Part shown: positions 12,601 to 27,100 of the stretch, piece by piece
How positions within the stretch are numbered: position 1 is the first letter of the stretch
How the letters are laid out: every line of letters begins with the position of its first letter
Assembly: GCF_964656455.1 (NCBI RefSeq)
Contig: NC_135715.1
Location: forward strand, 166,562,437-166,626,436
Origin: Halichoerus grypus
Taxonomy: Eukaryota > Chordata > Mammalia > Carnivora > Phocidae
Reading direction: 5' to 3'
DNA length: 64,000 nt
Translations under genes and position numbers: made by a program
The notes under the pieces: generated by a model
What the model saw: the letters and a program-made list of their open reading frames with translations, nothing else
Told to the model about the DNA's origin: nothing
Databases searched by the model: none

Positions 12601-15600
12601 TGGGGTCAAGCTTTATTTTTTTCTCATGGAGGTCTAATTGGACCAAGTACCATTTTTTTGATTTTGTTTTGTTGCCTTTTTTTTTTTTTTTTTTTTTGGA
12701 AAGACCATGCTTCACTGATTGCATTATAAATCTTGTTATAAGTCCATATACATGTGTGAGGGTGTGCCGGGCTCTCTTTTCTGTTCTATAGCTCCATTTT
12801 TTTCTATCCTTGAATGAATTTTCTGTCTAAAATTACTATAGTTTTAGAATAAGTCTTGGTAGCTGGTAATGTAAGTCCTTCACCTTAAGTCTTGTTTAAG
12901 GCTGTTTAAGGCTTAAGGTCATTTTGGTCTTTTCCATTCCCATATGAATTCTTGAAATAGTTTGTCAATTTCTGCAAAAGAAACCTTGTAGGATATTGAT
13001 TAGCATTGCATTTGTCATTGCATCTTTTCATATTTTCAATTTCACATACTGTTATTGTTATAGGATAGCGACCTGAAGCAATACTGGATGCCCGATAGCC
13101 AATGTAAAGAATGCTATGACTGTAGTGAGAAATTTACGACCTTCAGGCGCAGACACCATTGCCGACTGTGTGGGCAGATTTTTTGCAGTCGTTGCTGTAA
13201 TCAAGAAATCCCTGGAAAATTTATGGGCTATACAGGTAAATGCACTTTATTGACAGTTTTTAAAGGTCATAACTATAAAATAGTTATAATACAGGACCGA
13301 TGTTAAGCCAGTTTTTATTTTGGGTTTCATGTGTGAGACATGGGGGACACAAAAGTGAGGGAGATACAGCTTTGCTTTAAAGGGACTTTACAGTTGAATA
13401 ATAAAGTAGATGGAGAGGTTCAGAAATAACTAGAGTAAAAGATAGTGTGTCATAGATGCTAGCAAAAAACCACAGGAGCATTAATATTTATTAGACAAGG
13501 TGGTTAGGATAGATTACTGATATATATTACTAGGAGAGTTTTCATTTTACAAAATACAGATCGTCCTTGAGTTATATGACACCTTGCTTTAGCAAATTGC
13601 ATCTCATTCATATTCTTTCATAATATGGAAATTGTAATTTGTTGAAGCAGAAAATACTAAACAATGGTGTGTGGATTTGTACAGTGATTTGGGAGTGGAA
13701 GGTGGGCAGAAGTAACCAAAAGGAGAACACTCTTTGCATCTCTTAAACTATTTTTGTTACTATGCAAATCTTCCTCTTAGCCTCACTCACTCTCCCCCCC
13801 CCACTAAACTGCTGCAGAGTTCAGAGCTCAGTTATCTTTCATCAGGATTATGGCTGCAGCCTTTAAAAGAATTTTTTACCTTTAGTTTTTCCCTACCTCT
13901 AGTTCCTTTTCCACACTCGTCATTATTCTTTGTTAAATGCTAATTTGATCATGCTGGGTTATTACCTGCCTAAAACCCTTTCAGAGCTCCCATTACCCTT
14001 AGGATAAAATCCTTTCTTGTTAATATGGTTGTGTTGGTTTCCCAGGGCTGCCATAACAAAATACTACAAACTGAGCAGCTTAGAACAACAGAAATTTACT
14101 TTCTCACAGTTCTGGAGGCCAGAACTACCATAATAGCTCTCATTCCACAGGTCAGGGAACTAATGTAGGGATTCTGCCATTTGCTGAGTATGTTTATTCC
14201 AATTAATATATTTTAGAACTGAGGAATAACCACAGAATAACCACTGAACCCACTATAAGATGGATTTGAGCTAAAACGCTGTTGATCACCTGACCTCCAT
14301 AAGCCCCTACTCTGACTGGTAGACTACAATAAAATTTTGGGTCTCCTGGAATTAGAGCCAAGTCCAGTAATCCCCCAAAGGTTTGACTGTTGTCTGTTCC
14401 TCAATGCACAGTCACCCCCGGTAAAAGGCTATAGGTCCCTACCACCTTGGAAGGGTGGTAGAAAGATTAACAGTGTAAGTTTTTGGCAGTGTAATGAGGG
14501 TTTTCCTCAAGGGGACCCAGCCTCCCTGCTTCATTCAGGAATTCTGGGTCTGTAAATGGCTCAATTCTGAGAATTAATTGGGGGGCCATGACTGTTTTTG
14601 ATTTAAGTTAGACTACTGTCCACTTGTTCTGGAGTTTGTCTTATACAAATTGAGTAAGAATTTAGTAGACTGCCCATCGACTTCACTTCTCTGAGCACCA
14701 TGATCAATGCCATGGTCGCTACAAGTCAGACTATTCTGATTGCTTCTTTGACTCTACTGTCTATTATAGTATCCGTGCCCACCTTGTCATTGGCGATTAA
14801 GTGCCACTGTTCTGCCCCTGCCACCGTAGGATCTAATGGTCTCCATTGCATTTAGGTTTCCCAATTCAGTGGCAGCAGTTCCCACTGTAATTTCTGACCT
14901 ACAGAGAAGAGCAACCACAAAGCTCTACAAGGATCCTGGGGTTTCCCTCACAAATTTATTTCTCATGGTCATGAAAGGTATATGCTCCAGATCCTCCTGG
15001 GGTGAGTGAGCAGGTCTTCCATGATAAATCCTTTCTTAACATCTACTCTCCCTAATTCTTTGGATCCCTTCCTTCATAGTATACCAGGGCAGTTCTGGCC
15101 TTTCAACCTCTTTAAGTGTAGGCCACTATTGGTCCATGTTTCAGCCAACCAGTCAACTGATGAGACCGTTAGAGCCCTTTTTACCCCTCAAGCTACGATA
15201 TTCAATCCAGAATCTGTGCTAGTGGGCTCATATCAGTAAATTCAGCTGGGTCCTACTTTATGTTCTTTCCACTGTATCTTTGATATATCTCCACTATATC
15301 TCCTATATCTTTGATATCCATGTGCATACCTATTCCCTGGGTTTCTGTCTATATACGTTGGAAAAATCACGTTAGTGCACCATCACATTACCTTTCAGGG
15401 CTTGCTGGGACTTGAGTCTTGTTATAGCTCTAGAAGAAAAGAGGGTAGTGGGAGTGGGTCCTGAGGAGAATAAGCAGTGTCTTGCAAGGTAGCAAACTCA
15501 GGCCATTTTGGATTTCTCAGGCAAGTCAGGGTTAATCTCCTCTGACAGGGTGCAAAGGCTAAGAAAGGTAAAGAAGATTCAGCAGAATTTGGGGGCTTAG

Positions 15601-18600
15601 TGTCCCCAGCTTCATCAGGATCTTCCCATATATCTCCATTCTACTTTTCAGGATTCCATTCCTTCCTAGTCAGTGCCCTCATTTTCACAGCAGTCGTACT
15701 GTAAGATTAATGATTCAGTGTGTATTGTAATTCAGCCACTTGCAGGATGAAACTCTTAGTTTGATTTTCAGCTCTGTGGCTACAGGAGATAATGATTTCT
15801 CTCAGGGAAGACATAGAAACTTCCAGGTAATTTGCACAGCTGGGGATTTGAATTCCTGAGGTCATCCTTCCTCCCCTCCCCCCCACTTTGTCTAGTACAA
15901 CTAGGAGCAACCAGTTTCGTTATACCTGCTAATTTGACAAAAATATTCTAAGATATGAGGCCCACCCACTTTATGGAGGGTAATCTACTCAAAGTCAACA
16001 GATTGTATATATTAATCATACGGTAATCAAAAACCCTTCACACGAACAAGGACACTACTGTTTGACCAATCAACCAGTCTCTCCAAGTTGACACGTAAAA
16101 TTAACCATTGCAAATGGGATAATACATGCTGGACACAGTTGTATATCGTAGCCTTGAATAGATGTAAAGTACCTAGAATAATGTATGGCGCATGGAGAGG
16201 GATGAATGAATATTAAGCAGTTATTGTGGTAGTAGCAGTAATATCTCTGCATCTGTCATGCAACTTTTTAATTATATGTGTGTCTTTCACCTCAGTGGAC
16301 CAAGTTCTTTGGTGGCAGAGCTGTGTCTCCTCAGTCTTTGTATACCATCACATAATATAGGCATGTGTTCATCAGGCACTTGCTGATGAAGGTTCTTCAT
16401 GAAATGAAACCTTTTCAGTTCAGGCTTGGCTGTGTTCTGATCATTTTCATTCTAATAGCTGACTGGTAAAGGGAGATTTCCTTATAGTAAGAAACAAACC
16501 AAGCCTTTGTTGTGGCAACTTAAAGACCTTTCTGCAGGATGTGATTTCACTCCTTACTGTCGTTCTACTTCGGTCACCTGGTGGTGGTTTGTCCTGACAC
16601 TCTCATTTATCCCAGACTGGATTCACTTTTTTTGGTCCTGATTGAAGTGGATATATTTTTCTTTAGTTTTAGTATGTTTCATCTGTTGAATCGTGGCATC
16701 AGAAAGGAGTAATGAAACAAGTGATACTTAATTTTGCTTAAAATCTATGCACAATTTAACAAAACTGAGGACCACATAGTTGTAGTCTTAAAATGAAAAA
16801 AAACTCTGAAACCATTTATTATAATTATACTTGGTTGTAATTATGGTAAAAACAGTACAGTTGCCTTTAAGAACTCTTTTGTTCCATGTCACGTCAGTTT
16901 TCTAATGTTAATTGTAAAAAAAAATTAAGGTGGAATTGTTAAATAACATGTATTTGTAAAATAATGTAAATGTAAAATACATGTTTAATTATCTGACCCC
17001 CCCCTTTTTTTTTTTTTTAGTACACTAAACTTACAGAATCACACGAATAATTGTTACAGAAAAACAGGATAGAAATGAAAACTTCTATTTGGGCAGGGCT
17101 GCGTCCTAAAAAAAAATGGCAGTGTATGAAAGTATTAAATAACCTTGTTTGTCCTCCGAAGAATATTTCATTGCCAACTCAACTTTAACTATAGGATTTT
17201 CTGTAATAGTTCCCCCACATATTTCATACGGTCTGTAAGCCCATTTTCTATTTGTTTGTTTTTGAGATGGTGCCCCCTTGTGGAGGCCACTCCTAGGGCT
17301 TCACAATGGAGACCACTCGCAGGGCTTCACAATGGAGACTTACATAACAGTTTCCTCCTTCTTGCCCAGGGGAAATATGTTGTTTCCCTTTTATATTGGT
17401 TTATTTACTGTATTCGAAACAATTTTTTTCTTGAACCTACTGACCTTTATTTCATTTTTAGAACCTTGAAAAATGTATTTTTTTTGAAAAATACTCTTAA
17501 AGAGTTTTTTCTAGTATCATTGGGTGCTGTTTTCTTAACTCATTAATAAAAATTTGACATTATTTGAATGCCTGGATGAACTTATCATAGTGATGGTTTT
17601 TAAAATATATAAATGAGCTAATAAAATTATTTTGCATTGTGAAAACATCTTTTTTGGTAGTCTTTACTTGAAGACATTTTCCTGTTACTTGAAAAACTAT
17701 TAACCCAAGGATTTAATGTGTTTTGTTAAGTAACCGATTATCGTTATTTTTTAAGTTAATTTTCTTGTTTTGTTTTCCCTCCTAGGGGACCTCCGAGCTT
17801 GTACATACTGTAGAAAAATAGCCTTAAGTTATGCTCATTCCACAGACAGTCATTCCATTGGGGAAGACTTGAATGCTCTTTCAGATTCTGCTTCCTCTGT
17901 GTCTGTACTTGATCCAAGTGAACCTCGAACACCTGTCGGAAGTAGAAAAGCCAGCCGCAACATATTTCTAGAGGATGATTTTGCCTGGCAAAGGTATTAT
18001 CACTAGAGTACAATTTTATTTATATTTGAGGAATACAGATAGTCTTGTGACCCATGAGTGCCTTCAGTTAATTTTTATCTTCTTTGAATTATTTCCAACA
18101 TATTCCCCTCCTTTTTCTTTGGCTTGCTACCAGAAGGATCATGGAATATTTTTTTTTTTTTTTTAATATTTATTTATTTATTTATTAGAGAGCGAGTGAG
18201 AGAGAAACAGCATGAGAGGGGAGAGGGTCAGAGGGAGAAGCAGGCTCCCCGCTGAGCCGGGAGCCCGATGTGGGACTCAATCCCAGGACTCTGGGATCAT
18301 GACCTGAGCTGAAGGCAGTCACTTAACCAACTGAGCCACCCAGGCGCCCAGGATCATGGAATATTTATGGATAGTGTTTATATTGACTAATTAGAATGTA
18401 AGCTCTACAAGAGGAGAGACTTTATGTTGTTTTTGTTCACTATTCTACCCACTGGCACCAAGAACGGTGTATGGCATATATATGATCTTGATAATATTTG
18501 TTGAAAAGGAAACAGAAGTTATTGAGATGAATAATTTCTAATGTAGCCTTCTTAGAGAAGGAAAATGCCCATAAACTTTGTATTCATAATATTTGTAAAT

Positions 18601-21600
18601 GAAATTAGATTTATTTCCTCCCTAAGGAACACTTCATGTTTTCCATAGATCTAAATATGCTATTTCCAGCTGCCTGCTGGTGAAGGATATTACTAACTCT
18701 TGGAAGTTACATGGAATTGTTTGAATTAGAATTCTAGATTCATTGGTTTCTGATTTTTTTTTTTTTAGCTAAGTTATATTCTTATGTACAGTACTACATC
18801 TGGCCTCTGGCCATATCAAAGAGCTTAGAGTTTTAATTAACCTTTTTCTGATAAGTTATTTTATCAATCACCCCTTAAAGGTGTGAGGACTTAATAGGTA
18901 ACCAATGAATTTAAATAGAAGTTAAGAATGAATTATAGCCACATTCTACATATATGACTCCCAGGGACGTAATGTGGAGCAGAAAAGAAAGTCACATGTG
19001 TATACAATGATTATTTATGAAGTTCAAAAATACACAAAACAAGCACACTCTCTAGGTATACAGATGTGGTAAACGTAAAGAAAAGGAAGAGAATGATAAG
19101 TATAAAATTGACAAGAGTAGTTTCATCGAGGGCCCAGAGGGAAATGGGATTGGGAATGGGATTGGGTAGGGGATACAGGCATTTCGGAGTCCGTGCTAGT
19201 GGTGCACTGGTATTTGTGGCATCATGATTCTTCATTCATTACATGTATTTTATAAATTTTAAAAATTGATTCTACATTTAATAGACCAATAAAAAAGTAT
19301 AGGGATTCTCAGTTCTTTCTTACTTTAGCTAGCAATGCCTTTTAGTTGCACCTGGCCCTATTGTGTGAGTCCAGAATTGGCAAGTGTCCTCTAATAAACT
19401 AGATTTGAAAGCTTCCTAAGAGATGTAGGTTAGATGTCAAGGATAGAATAATTTTATTTCTGTGCTAATTGTTTCATGTTTATTACCTTTTAGTTATTGT
19501 ATCTCTGGGATAGGCACTACTTTCTCCTTTTGACAGATGTAGAAGCTGAGGTTTAGAGAGATTAACTAATGGACCCAAGGTCATACAGCTAGTAAGAGGG
19601 AGAGCCTGCACTTGGACCTAGATCTGACTCTGCGGTGCTATTCCAGTGGGCTGTGGGGACTGAGAATAAAATACTTGAACTCAGGATTTCCCTCCAAATC
19701 ACTTCAATTTTGAGTATATGATGGATGAAGGAGTTCTGTAAGTACCCATCCAACCAGTGTTACTATTTTAAGGGCATACCGTATACTTAATAAACTACCA
19801 GTCTTTTGGCAGTTGATGTAGTTAATATAAAAACCATAGTTTCTACCTTAATTAAAAGAAGAAAACAAAACTGACATATAGTCTCATTATTGCAGGGGAA
19901 GACAATCAGCTTTTAAATGTTAAAGCATTTCATTGAAATTGGATTTGCTTGTTACTGTCCCAAATCACCTCAGTATTTTTCTGCTTTCTTTGTAGTTTGA
20001 TTCATCCAGACTCCTCAAATACTCCTCTTTCAACAAGACTTGTATCTGTTCAAGAGGATGCTGGGAAATCTCCTGCTCGAAATAGGTAAACTGCCAAATG
20101 AAAACTCCATATTCTGTATTTGATTTTTCTTTCTTTCATGGTAATGAGAAGAGCAAACAGATAAAAATGGGGTGGGATTAATTATTATACTTTCTTAGCT
20201 CTAAACCTGAATTAAACTATTGTTTATCCTTTTGCTAGTCAGCTCTGGCTCGCATTCTCTTCAGTGTCTCTTTTCCAGTATTCTCCACTGGCTTCAGATC
20301 TCCACTGGCTTTCTTCTAGCTTAGCAGATGGCCTTATTTTCTATTATAGAGCGAAGAGAGCAGCCAAGAAATAGGCACTTCAACTCTTACCACCACTTAC
20401 CAATTTGATTTACACTTAGAGCTCATCTTTTTCTTTTTTTCTATCTCTTATCCAAGCTAATTCTCCATTTGTATTCTGGATCCCATCCCTTCTCATTTTT
20501 TTATTAATCATCCTATTGATGTTTGTACCTTCTATCTCTCATTGCTGACTCCTTACCATTAGCATTTAAACAAACTCAGATAATCTATTAAAAACAAACA
20601 AAAATTTCTTCTTTATGGTTCATCTCTCTTTATCTATATTCTCAATTATTTCTTTTCTTCGTAGCCAAATTCCTTGAAATAGTTGCCTTAATCATTCTAC
20701 ACCTGCACACTTCCTCCTTTTTCAGCTTACTAGATCTTACTGATGTCCATACCTCTTCACTGAAAATGCTTTCCTTTTTACAAGTTTAAGTGGTGAATAA
20801 GTAGTTCTTAACCTGAAGAACTAGACATCTGAATGACCTTGGTTTAACATACTTTCAATTTATTCTTTCTACAAGTACTTAGAAACCAGGAATGTGTAAT
20901 ACAGCAACGAACCAAACAGACAAAAATTTAATGCGCAAAAAAGCAATAAGACATAGGGGTAGAGATAGGCATTTTAAATAGTGTAGTCAGGGAAGACCTC
21001 ACTGGGAAGGTGACATTTGAGCAAAGACCTGAGGATGTGAGGGAATGAGCCATGTGGACATTTTGTAGAAGAGTGTACCAAGAAAACAGGAAATAGCAAA
21101 TTCCTAGAAGGAACATAGCTGTTAGAGGTCCTGTGTACCTGGAGTAGAAGGTTCTTACAGTTAATTGTAGGACTTTGTCATTTATTCTGGGTGAAATGGG
21201 AAGCTACTAGAGAGTTCGAGTTTTTAAAAAAACTTATAAAATTATTTTGAAAAAATTTCAAATTTGCAAAAAGTTGCAAGAATAATAAATTTTAATATAT
21301 TCTTTATTAAGGTTCACTAATTTACATTTTCCCATTTGCTTTGTTACTATTTATATGATAGACTTTTTTTCTGAATCATTTGAGAATAAGTTGCAGACAT
21401 CAGGATCTTTTACTTTTAATTAAAAAACTTCATTTTTTTTTTTTAAAGATTTTATTTATTTATTTGTGAGAGAGAGAGTGAGAGAGAGCATGAGAGGAGA
21501 GAGGGTTAGAGGGAGAAGCAGACTCCCCGCCGAGCAGGGAGCCCGACGCAGGACTCGATCCCAGGACTGCAGGATCATGACCTGAGCTGAAGGCAGTCAC

Positions 21601-24105
21601 TTAACCACTGAGCCACCCAGGTGCCCCAGAAAACTTCGTTTTTAGAGCAGTTTTAGGCTCACAGCAAAATTGAGTGGGAAGGACAGAAAATTCCTGTATA
21701 CCCCCTACGCCCTACCTTCATAACCACCCCCACGATCAGTATCCTGCACCAGAGTGGTATATTTGTTACAGTTGATGAACAACAGTAATATATTATCACC
21801 CTGCGTTGATATATTATAACCCAAAGTCCATAATTTATATTAGGGTTCATTCTTGGTGATGTACATTCTGTGGTTGGGACAGATGTATAATGATATGATA
21901 TCCAGTGTTGCAATATACTATAGTTTCACTGCCTTAAAAATTCTCTGTGCTCTGGGGTGCCTGCCTGGCTCAGTCGGTTAAGCATCTGACTCTTGATTTT
22001 GGCTCAGGTCATGATCTCAGGGTGGGGTCTCTGTGCTCAGTGTGGAGTCAGCTTGCTCCGCTCCCTCTCCATTTTCCCTGCTTGTGCTCTCTCTCTCTCT
22101 CAAATAAAATCTTCAAAAAGAAAATTCTCTGTGCTCTCTTTATTCATTTCTCCTTCCCTCCAACCCATGGCAACCACTGATCTTTTTACTGTCTCTATAG
22201 TTTTCCCTTTTCGTATAGTTGGACTCATTCAGAATGTAGCCTTTTCAGATTGGTTTCTTCCACTTAGTGATATTCATTCAAGGTTCCTCCATGTCTTTTC
22301 ATGGCTTGATAACTCATTTCTTTTCAGCATTAAATTATGTTCCATTATCTGGATATACCAGTTTACCCACTTACCTACTGAAGGATATCTTGGTTATTTC
22401 CAGGTTTTGACAATACGAATAAGGCTGCTGTAAACATTTGTGTGCAGGTTTTCATGTGGTCATGTCTTGAGTTTATTTGGATAAATACCAAGGAGTATGA
22501 TTGTTGGTTCGTAGGTAAAGAATATGATTAGTTTCATAAAAAATTGCCAAACTGTCTTCCAAAGTGGCTGCACCATTTTGGATTCCCTAAATGGAAGAAG
22601 AAGAATTGGAGATGGGAGTTGTGCTATAGTGAAGGGCGGATGCCGCAAGGGGATGTGGAGTTAAGACAGTTTTTTAAAAGGTGGGATGAATTACAGTATT
22701 TCTGTTGGCAGTGTACAAATGGAGAAATAGCTGTGCTAATTTACATTGTAGTTCCATGTGTTTTGAATTAATGCTATTGTTGATGTAAGTCTTTGGGAAA
22801 GGTATAATTTAGTCAGTGAGTACTATCTCTAAATAAAACTTCAACCAGCATTCTTAATGCTAGGCTACTTATTAGAGTATTTGACGACAAATTTGACTAA
22901 TTTTCTTTTGTTCTTGTTACGGCCATATCAGGATATGTGCAGGGATAGTTAGAATGTTAGAGAAGCAAAACACAGGGATAATAAATACATTCGTTGGAAA
23001 GAGATTTTAATTAATGGAATAAGACATATAGTGGTGACTTTTCACTAAAAGACTATGCCAAGAAATAAATGATTGTTTGAAAAATCTTGCTTATTTATTT
23101 GATATCAGGGGTTTCTCATAAGCTATTAAGAATGACTTTTTGCTAAACCTGTTACAAACCTGTGAATAATTTCTTAAATTATTTTTTTAAAGATTATTTT
23201 TTGGGGGGAGGGAGAGAGAGCACACATGTGCACGTGTATGCACGAGTTGGGGAAAGGGCAGAGGGAGAGAATCCTCAAGTAGACTCCCCACTGAGCATGG
23301 AGCCTGTCTCGGGCCTGATCTCATGACCCATGAGATCATGACCTGAGCCAAAACCAAGAGTTGGACGCTCAACTGACTGAGCCACCTAGATGCCCCAAAA
23401 TTACTTTAAAAGTATCTTTATCTTTATACTAGGGAGAGCATAGTTTTTCAATTGATACCTGGTTTTGAAAGGCAGCCTTGTTGTTAGTTGAGTTACTTTA
23501 GACAAATTACTTAATCTCTGATTCGTGATTCCTTTATCTGTAGAATGGATTTAGTAGTACCTACTCCATAGTATGCTATGAGAATGAGTTTAGTGTCTAA
23601 CTCATTGTAGATGTTTCTGCCTTTTTATCCTTTATATAGAAGCTAAAATTTGGTTTCATTTTTTTCTAAGTAGAAGCTAACTAAAATTTCTAGCTACAAT
23701 TTTTTAATAAATAAAAGCTTGGTTGATGCTGTTGACCTTCCACTTACAAGTCATTTATCTAGTAACTTTGCCAAGAGGCAAAATTAAGGATATTATATAA
23801 GTAATAATATAACAAGAGAGGAAACAAATCTTCACTCATTTTTTTATTGATCAAATTCAAAGTATAATTGAGGACAACAATGCAGTTCTAATAAGAAGAA
23901 AGGAATTATTTTGGGGGAATAACATTTGCTTAGTTGGGATTCAGAGTTAATGTTTTCTCTTACCAGAACATGACAGGTGTTCATCTAAAGACATTCTTAA
24001 TTCATTGGTTATGCAAAAACTATTTGGTCTGTGGGCCATAGTTTCCTGTTCCTGATCTGCCAGATTCTTTTTCTTTCTTTCTTTCTTTCTCTTTCTTTCT
24101 TTTTT

Positions 24106-24161
<56 letters not shown>

Positions 24162-27100
24162 TCAGATTTTATTTGTTTATTTGAGAGAGAGAGAGAGAGC
24201 GCACAAGCAGGGGGAGTGGCAGAGGGAGAGGAAGAAGCAGGCTCCCTGCTGAGCAGAGAGCCTGACGCGGGGCTCTATCCCAGGACCCTGGTATCATGAC
24301 CTGAGCGGAAGGCAGAGGCTTAACCAACTGAACCACCCAGGGGCCCCTGCAAGATTATTTCTGTATTTAGTCTGTGATTCTTCATATTGGTCAGTTAAAA
24401 AAAAAATTAGTTTTCAGCATTTTAATAAGAGTTTATATCCTTTTCCTTTGAAATATTAATGATAAATATAGTATACTTGCCATTGCTTTCCTATAATCTT
24501 TCCATAGTGACTTTGCTTTACACTTATTCTGAAATAGTTTTAGACTAACACAGAAGTTGCACAATTTTTTTTTTTTTTTAAAGATTTTATTTATTTATTT
24601 GACAGAGAGAGAGATAGCAAGAGCAGGAACACAAGCAGGGGGAGTGGGAGAGCGAGAAGCAGGCTTCCTGCCGAGTAGGGAGCCCGATGTGGGACTCGAT
24701 CCCAGGACCCTGGGATCATGACCTGAGCCGAAGGCAGACGCTTAACAACTGAGCCACCCAGGCGCCCTGGACAATTTATTATAGAGAATTTCTGGATACT
24801 CTTCTCTCAGCTTCTCCCAATGATGATATCATACATAACCATCATAACTACATTTAAAAGTACCCTTAATGTTGGCAAGTAAGCATTTATTTATTTATTT
24901 TAAAGATTTTATTTATTTGAGAGAGAGCAATGAGAGAGAGCGTGAGAGGGGGGAGGGTCAGAGGGAGAAGCAGACTCCCTGCTGAGCAGGGAACCTGATG
25001 CAGGACTCGATCCCGGGACTCCAGGATCATGACCTGAGCTGAAGGCAGTCACTTAACCAACTGAGCCACCCAGGCACCCCAGTAAGCATTTATTTAAAAA
25101 TGAATTTTCACTGTAATTTTATTTATTGATGAAGAATTTACAACTGTGTTTTCACTTTTTGTTTTTATTTCCAGATCAGCTAGCATTACTAACCTGTCAC
25201 TGGATCGATCTGGTTCTCCCATGGTATCTTCATATGAGACATCTGTCAGTCCCCAGGCTAACCGAACCTATGTTAGGACAGAGACCACTGAGGATGAACG
25301 CAAAATTCTTCTGGTACTGATCCAGTATCTTTGCTATTTTTGAGCATAAATATTATGTATCTCACTGATTTTTCTTTTTAAGAAACCTACAAATAGCCAG
25401 TTAGCATATAAATTAATAGAGGAAATAATTAGCTTAAGTTTTTATTAGGATCACCTAAGAAAGTGGTGAAGCATTCGGCGCTCTTATATTGAATTAATAT
25501 TTTCTTGATCCCTTTCATCTGGTAAGATAAGAATTCAGGCGCTTTACATAGTAAGAGAGCTGAACTTTTAGTTAGGTCCCAGATTGTTTTTAAACTTTGA
25601 AACATGTTTCTCATACAGATGGAATGCTTCGCATACCTTTATATTATACGTTTATATGAGATGCTAATCAGTTGTTTATTGAATTTATCTATGTGTAAAA
25701 TACTGTGTTATTTATATTGAGAGTGACTCAAATGGAAACTGGTTTCTGTCCTCAAGCTTAAAATTCAAAAGGTAGAAATGAGGCTGATGGGCAGGTCCTT
25801 AATAGTAAAAAAGTAATACTTTTGAATAAGAAATAGGTCATTAGTGGTGAGGGCTTTAAACTGAAAGCTTGGCCTGGACCTTGAAGAACGGAATGGATTT
25901 GGGTAGGCATTGAGGAAAACAAATCTTACTTAAAGATGTGACAAGGTATAGAGATGAAAATAAACATGACATTTTCCATGCACCAAAGTAGGACTTAGGA
26001 GAGGTTGGGAGGGAGAGTAAGCTGAGTGTGTGGGCAAAGAGATTAAGCTGGAGTGTGTGGGCAATGAACATGGAAGTTACTTGGGGTTACCTGGTGGAAC
26101 ATGGTGAGTTCAGCCTTTACAAGTTTAGATTTGAACCCGTAGGTGCTGAGCAATGTTGGAAGTTTTTTTGAGCAGGGAGTCATTCACGGAAGTCCTTCCT
26201 TTAGGAAGATTCACCTGGCATTTGGGTACAGGTGAGAAAGGTGGTGGGAAGCTGCTGGAGTGAAGGCTATGAGAAACAGATTGGTGTGATTGACTATTCT
26301 CCCCTCTCCCTTGCCCTGGCTCCAAAGAGGAGATTTTGCAGTTTTGTACTTAGATAACTAGGAGATTGATCATGTGTGCCATTGACTGAAAAAAATTATT
26401 TGGGATAGTTGGGTTTTTTTTTTCCTTAAAGATTTTATTTATTTGAGAGAGAGGGAGAGAGAGAGCACAAGCTGGGCGGTGGGGAGGAATGGCAGAGGGA
26501 GAGGGAGAAGCAGGCTCCCCGCTGAGCAGGGAGTCCGACATGGGGCTTGATCCCAGGACCCTGAGATCATGACCTGAGCTGAAAGCAGCTGCATAACCAA
26601 CTGAGCCACCAAGGCATCCTGGGATAGTTGGTTTTTAAGAGAAAAAGTTATATTTGCAATTAGATGAGCTGAGTTCAAGTGCTCCCCATGCACGTGTCAA
26701 ATGATGTGAGTTGGCTCTGATAAAGAAATCTGAATTGAATTTCCTTTTATGCATCTAAAAAAACAACAGGAAAGAATCTGCAAAGGTATATAATAGCATC
26801 CTTCTCAGGAGTAATTATTTGCTCATAATGTGATTTCAGGACAGTGTTCAGTTAAAGGACCTGTGGAAGAAAATCTGCCATCACAGTAGTGGAATGGAGT
26901 TTCAGGATCACCGTTACTGGCTGAGAACGCATCCTAACTGCATTGTGGGAAAAGAATTAGTCAACTGGTTAATCCGAAATGGACACATTGCTACAAGGTA
27001 ATGTGATCTTAAGAAAGACTTTTCGATATTATTTATTCCTTTATTTTTAGTAAGGCCATAACATTGTAGATATAAGGGCAGCAAATTTTGTGAATAGGGT

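Noticed and set aside
12600..13060. Possible extra coding exon upstream of exon 6
   Set aside because: The sequence is antisense L1 ORF2 and the exon 5 to exon 6 junction is already in frame.
14033..16110. An intact endogenous retrovirus
   Set aside because: Stops in all frames and no readable gag, pol or env order; at most an old LTR-type remnant, so only a low-confidence repeat was listed.
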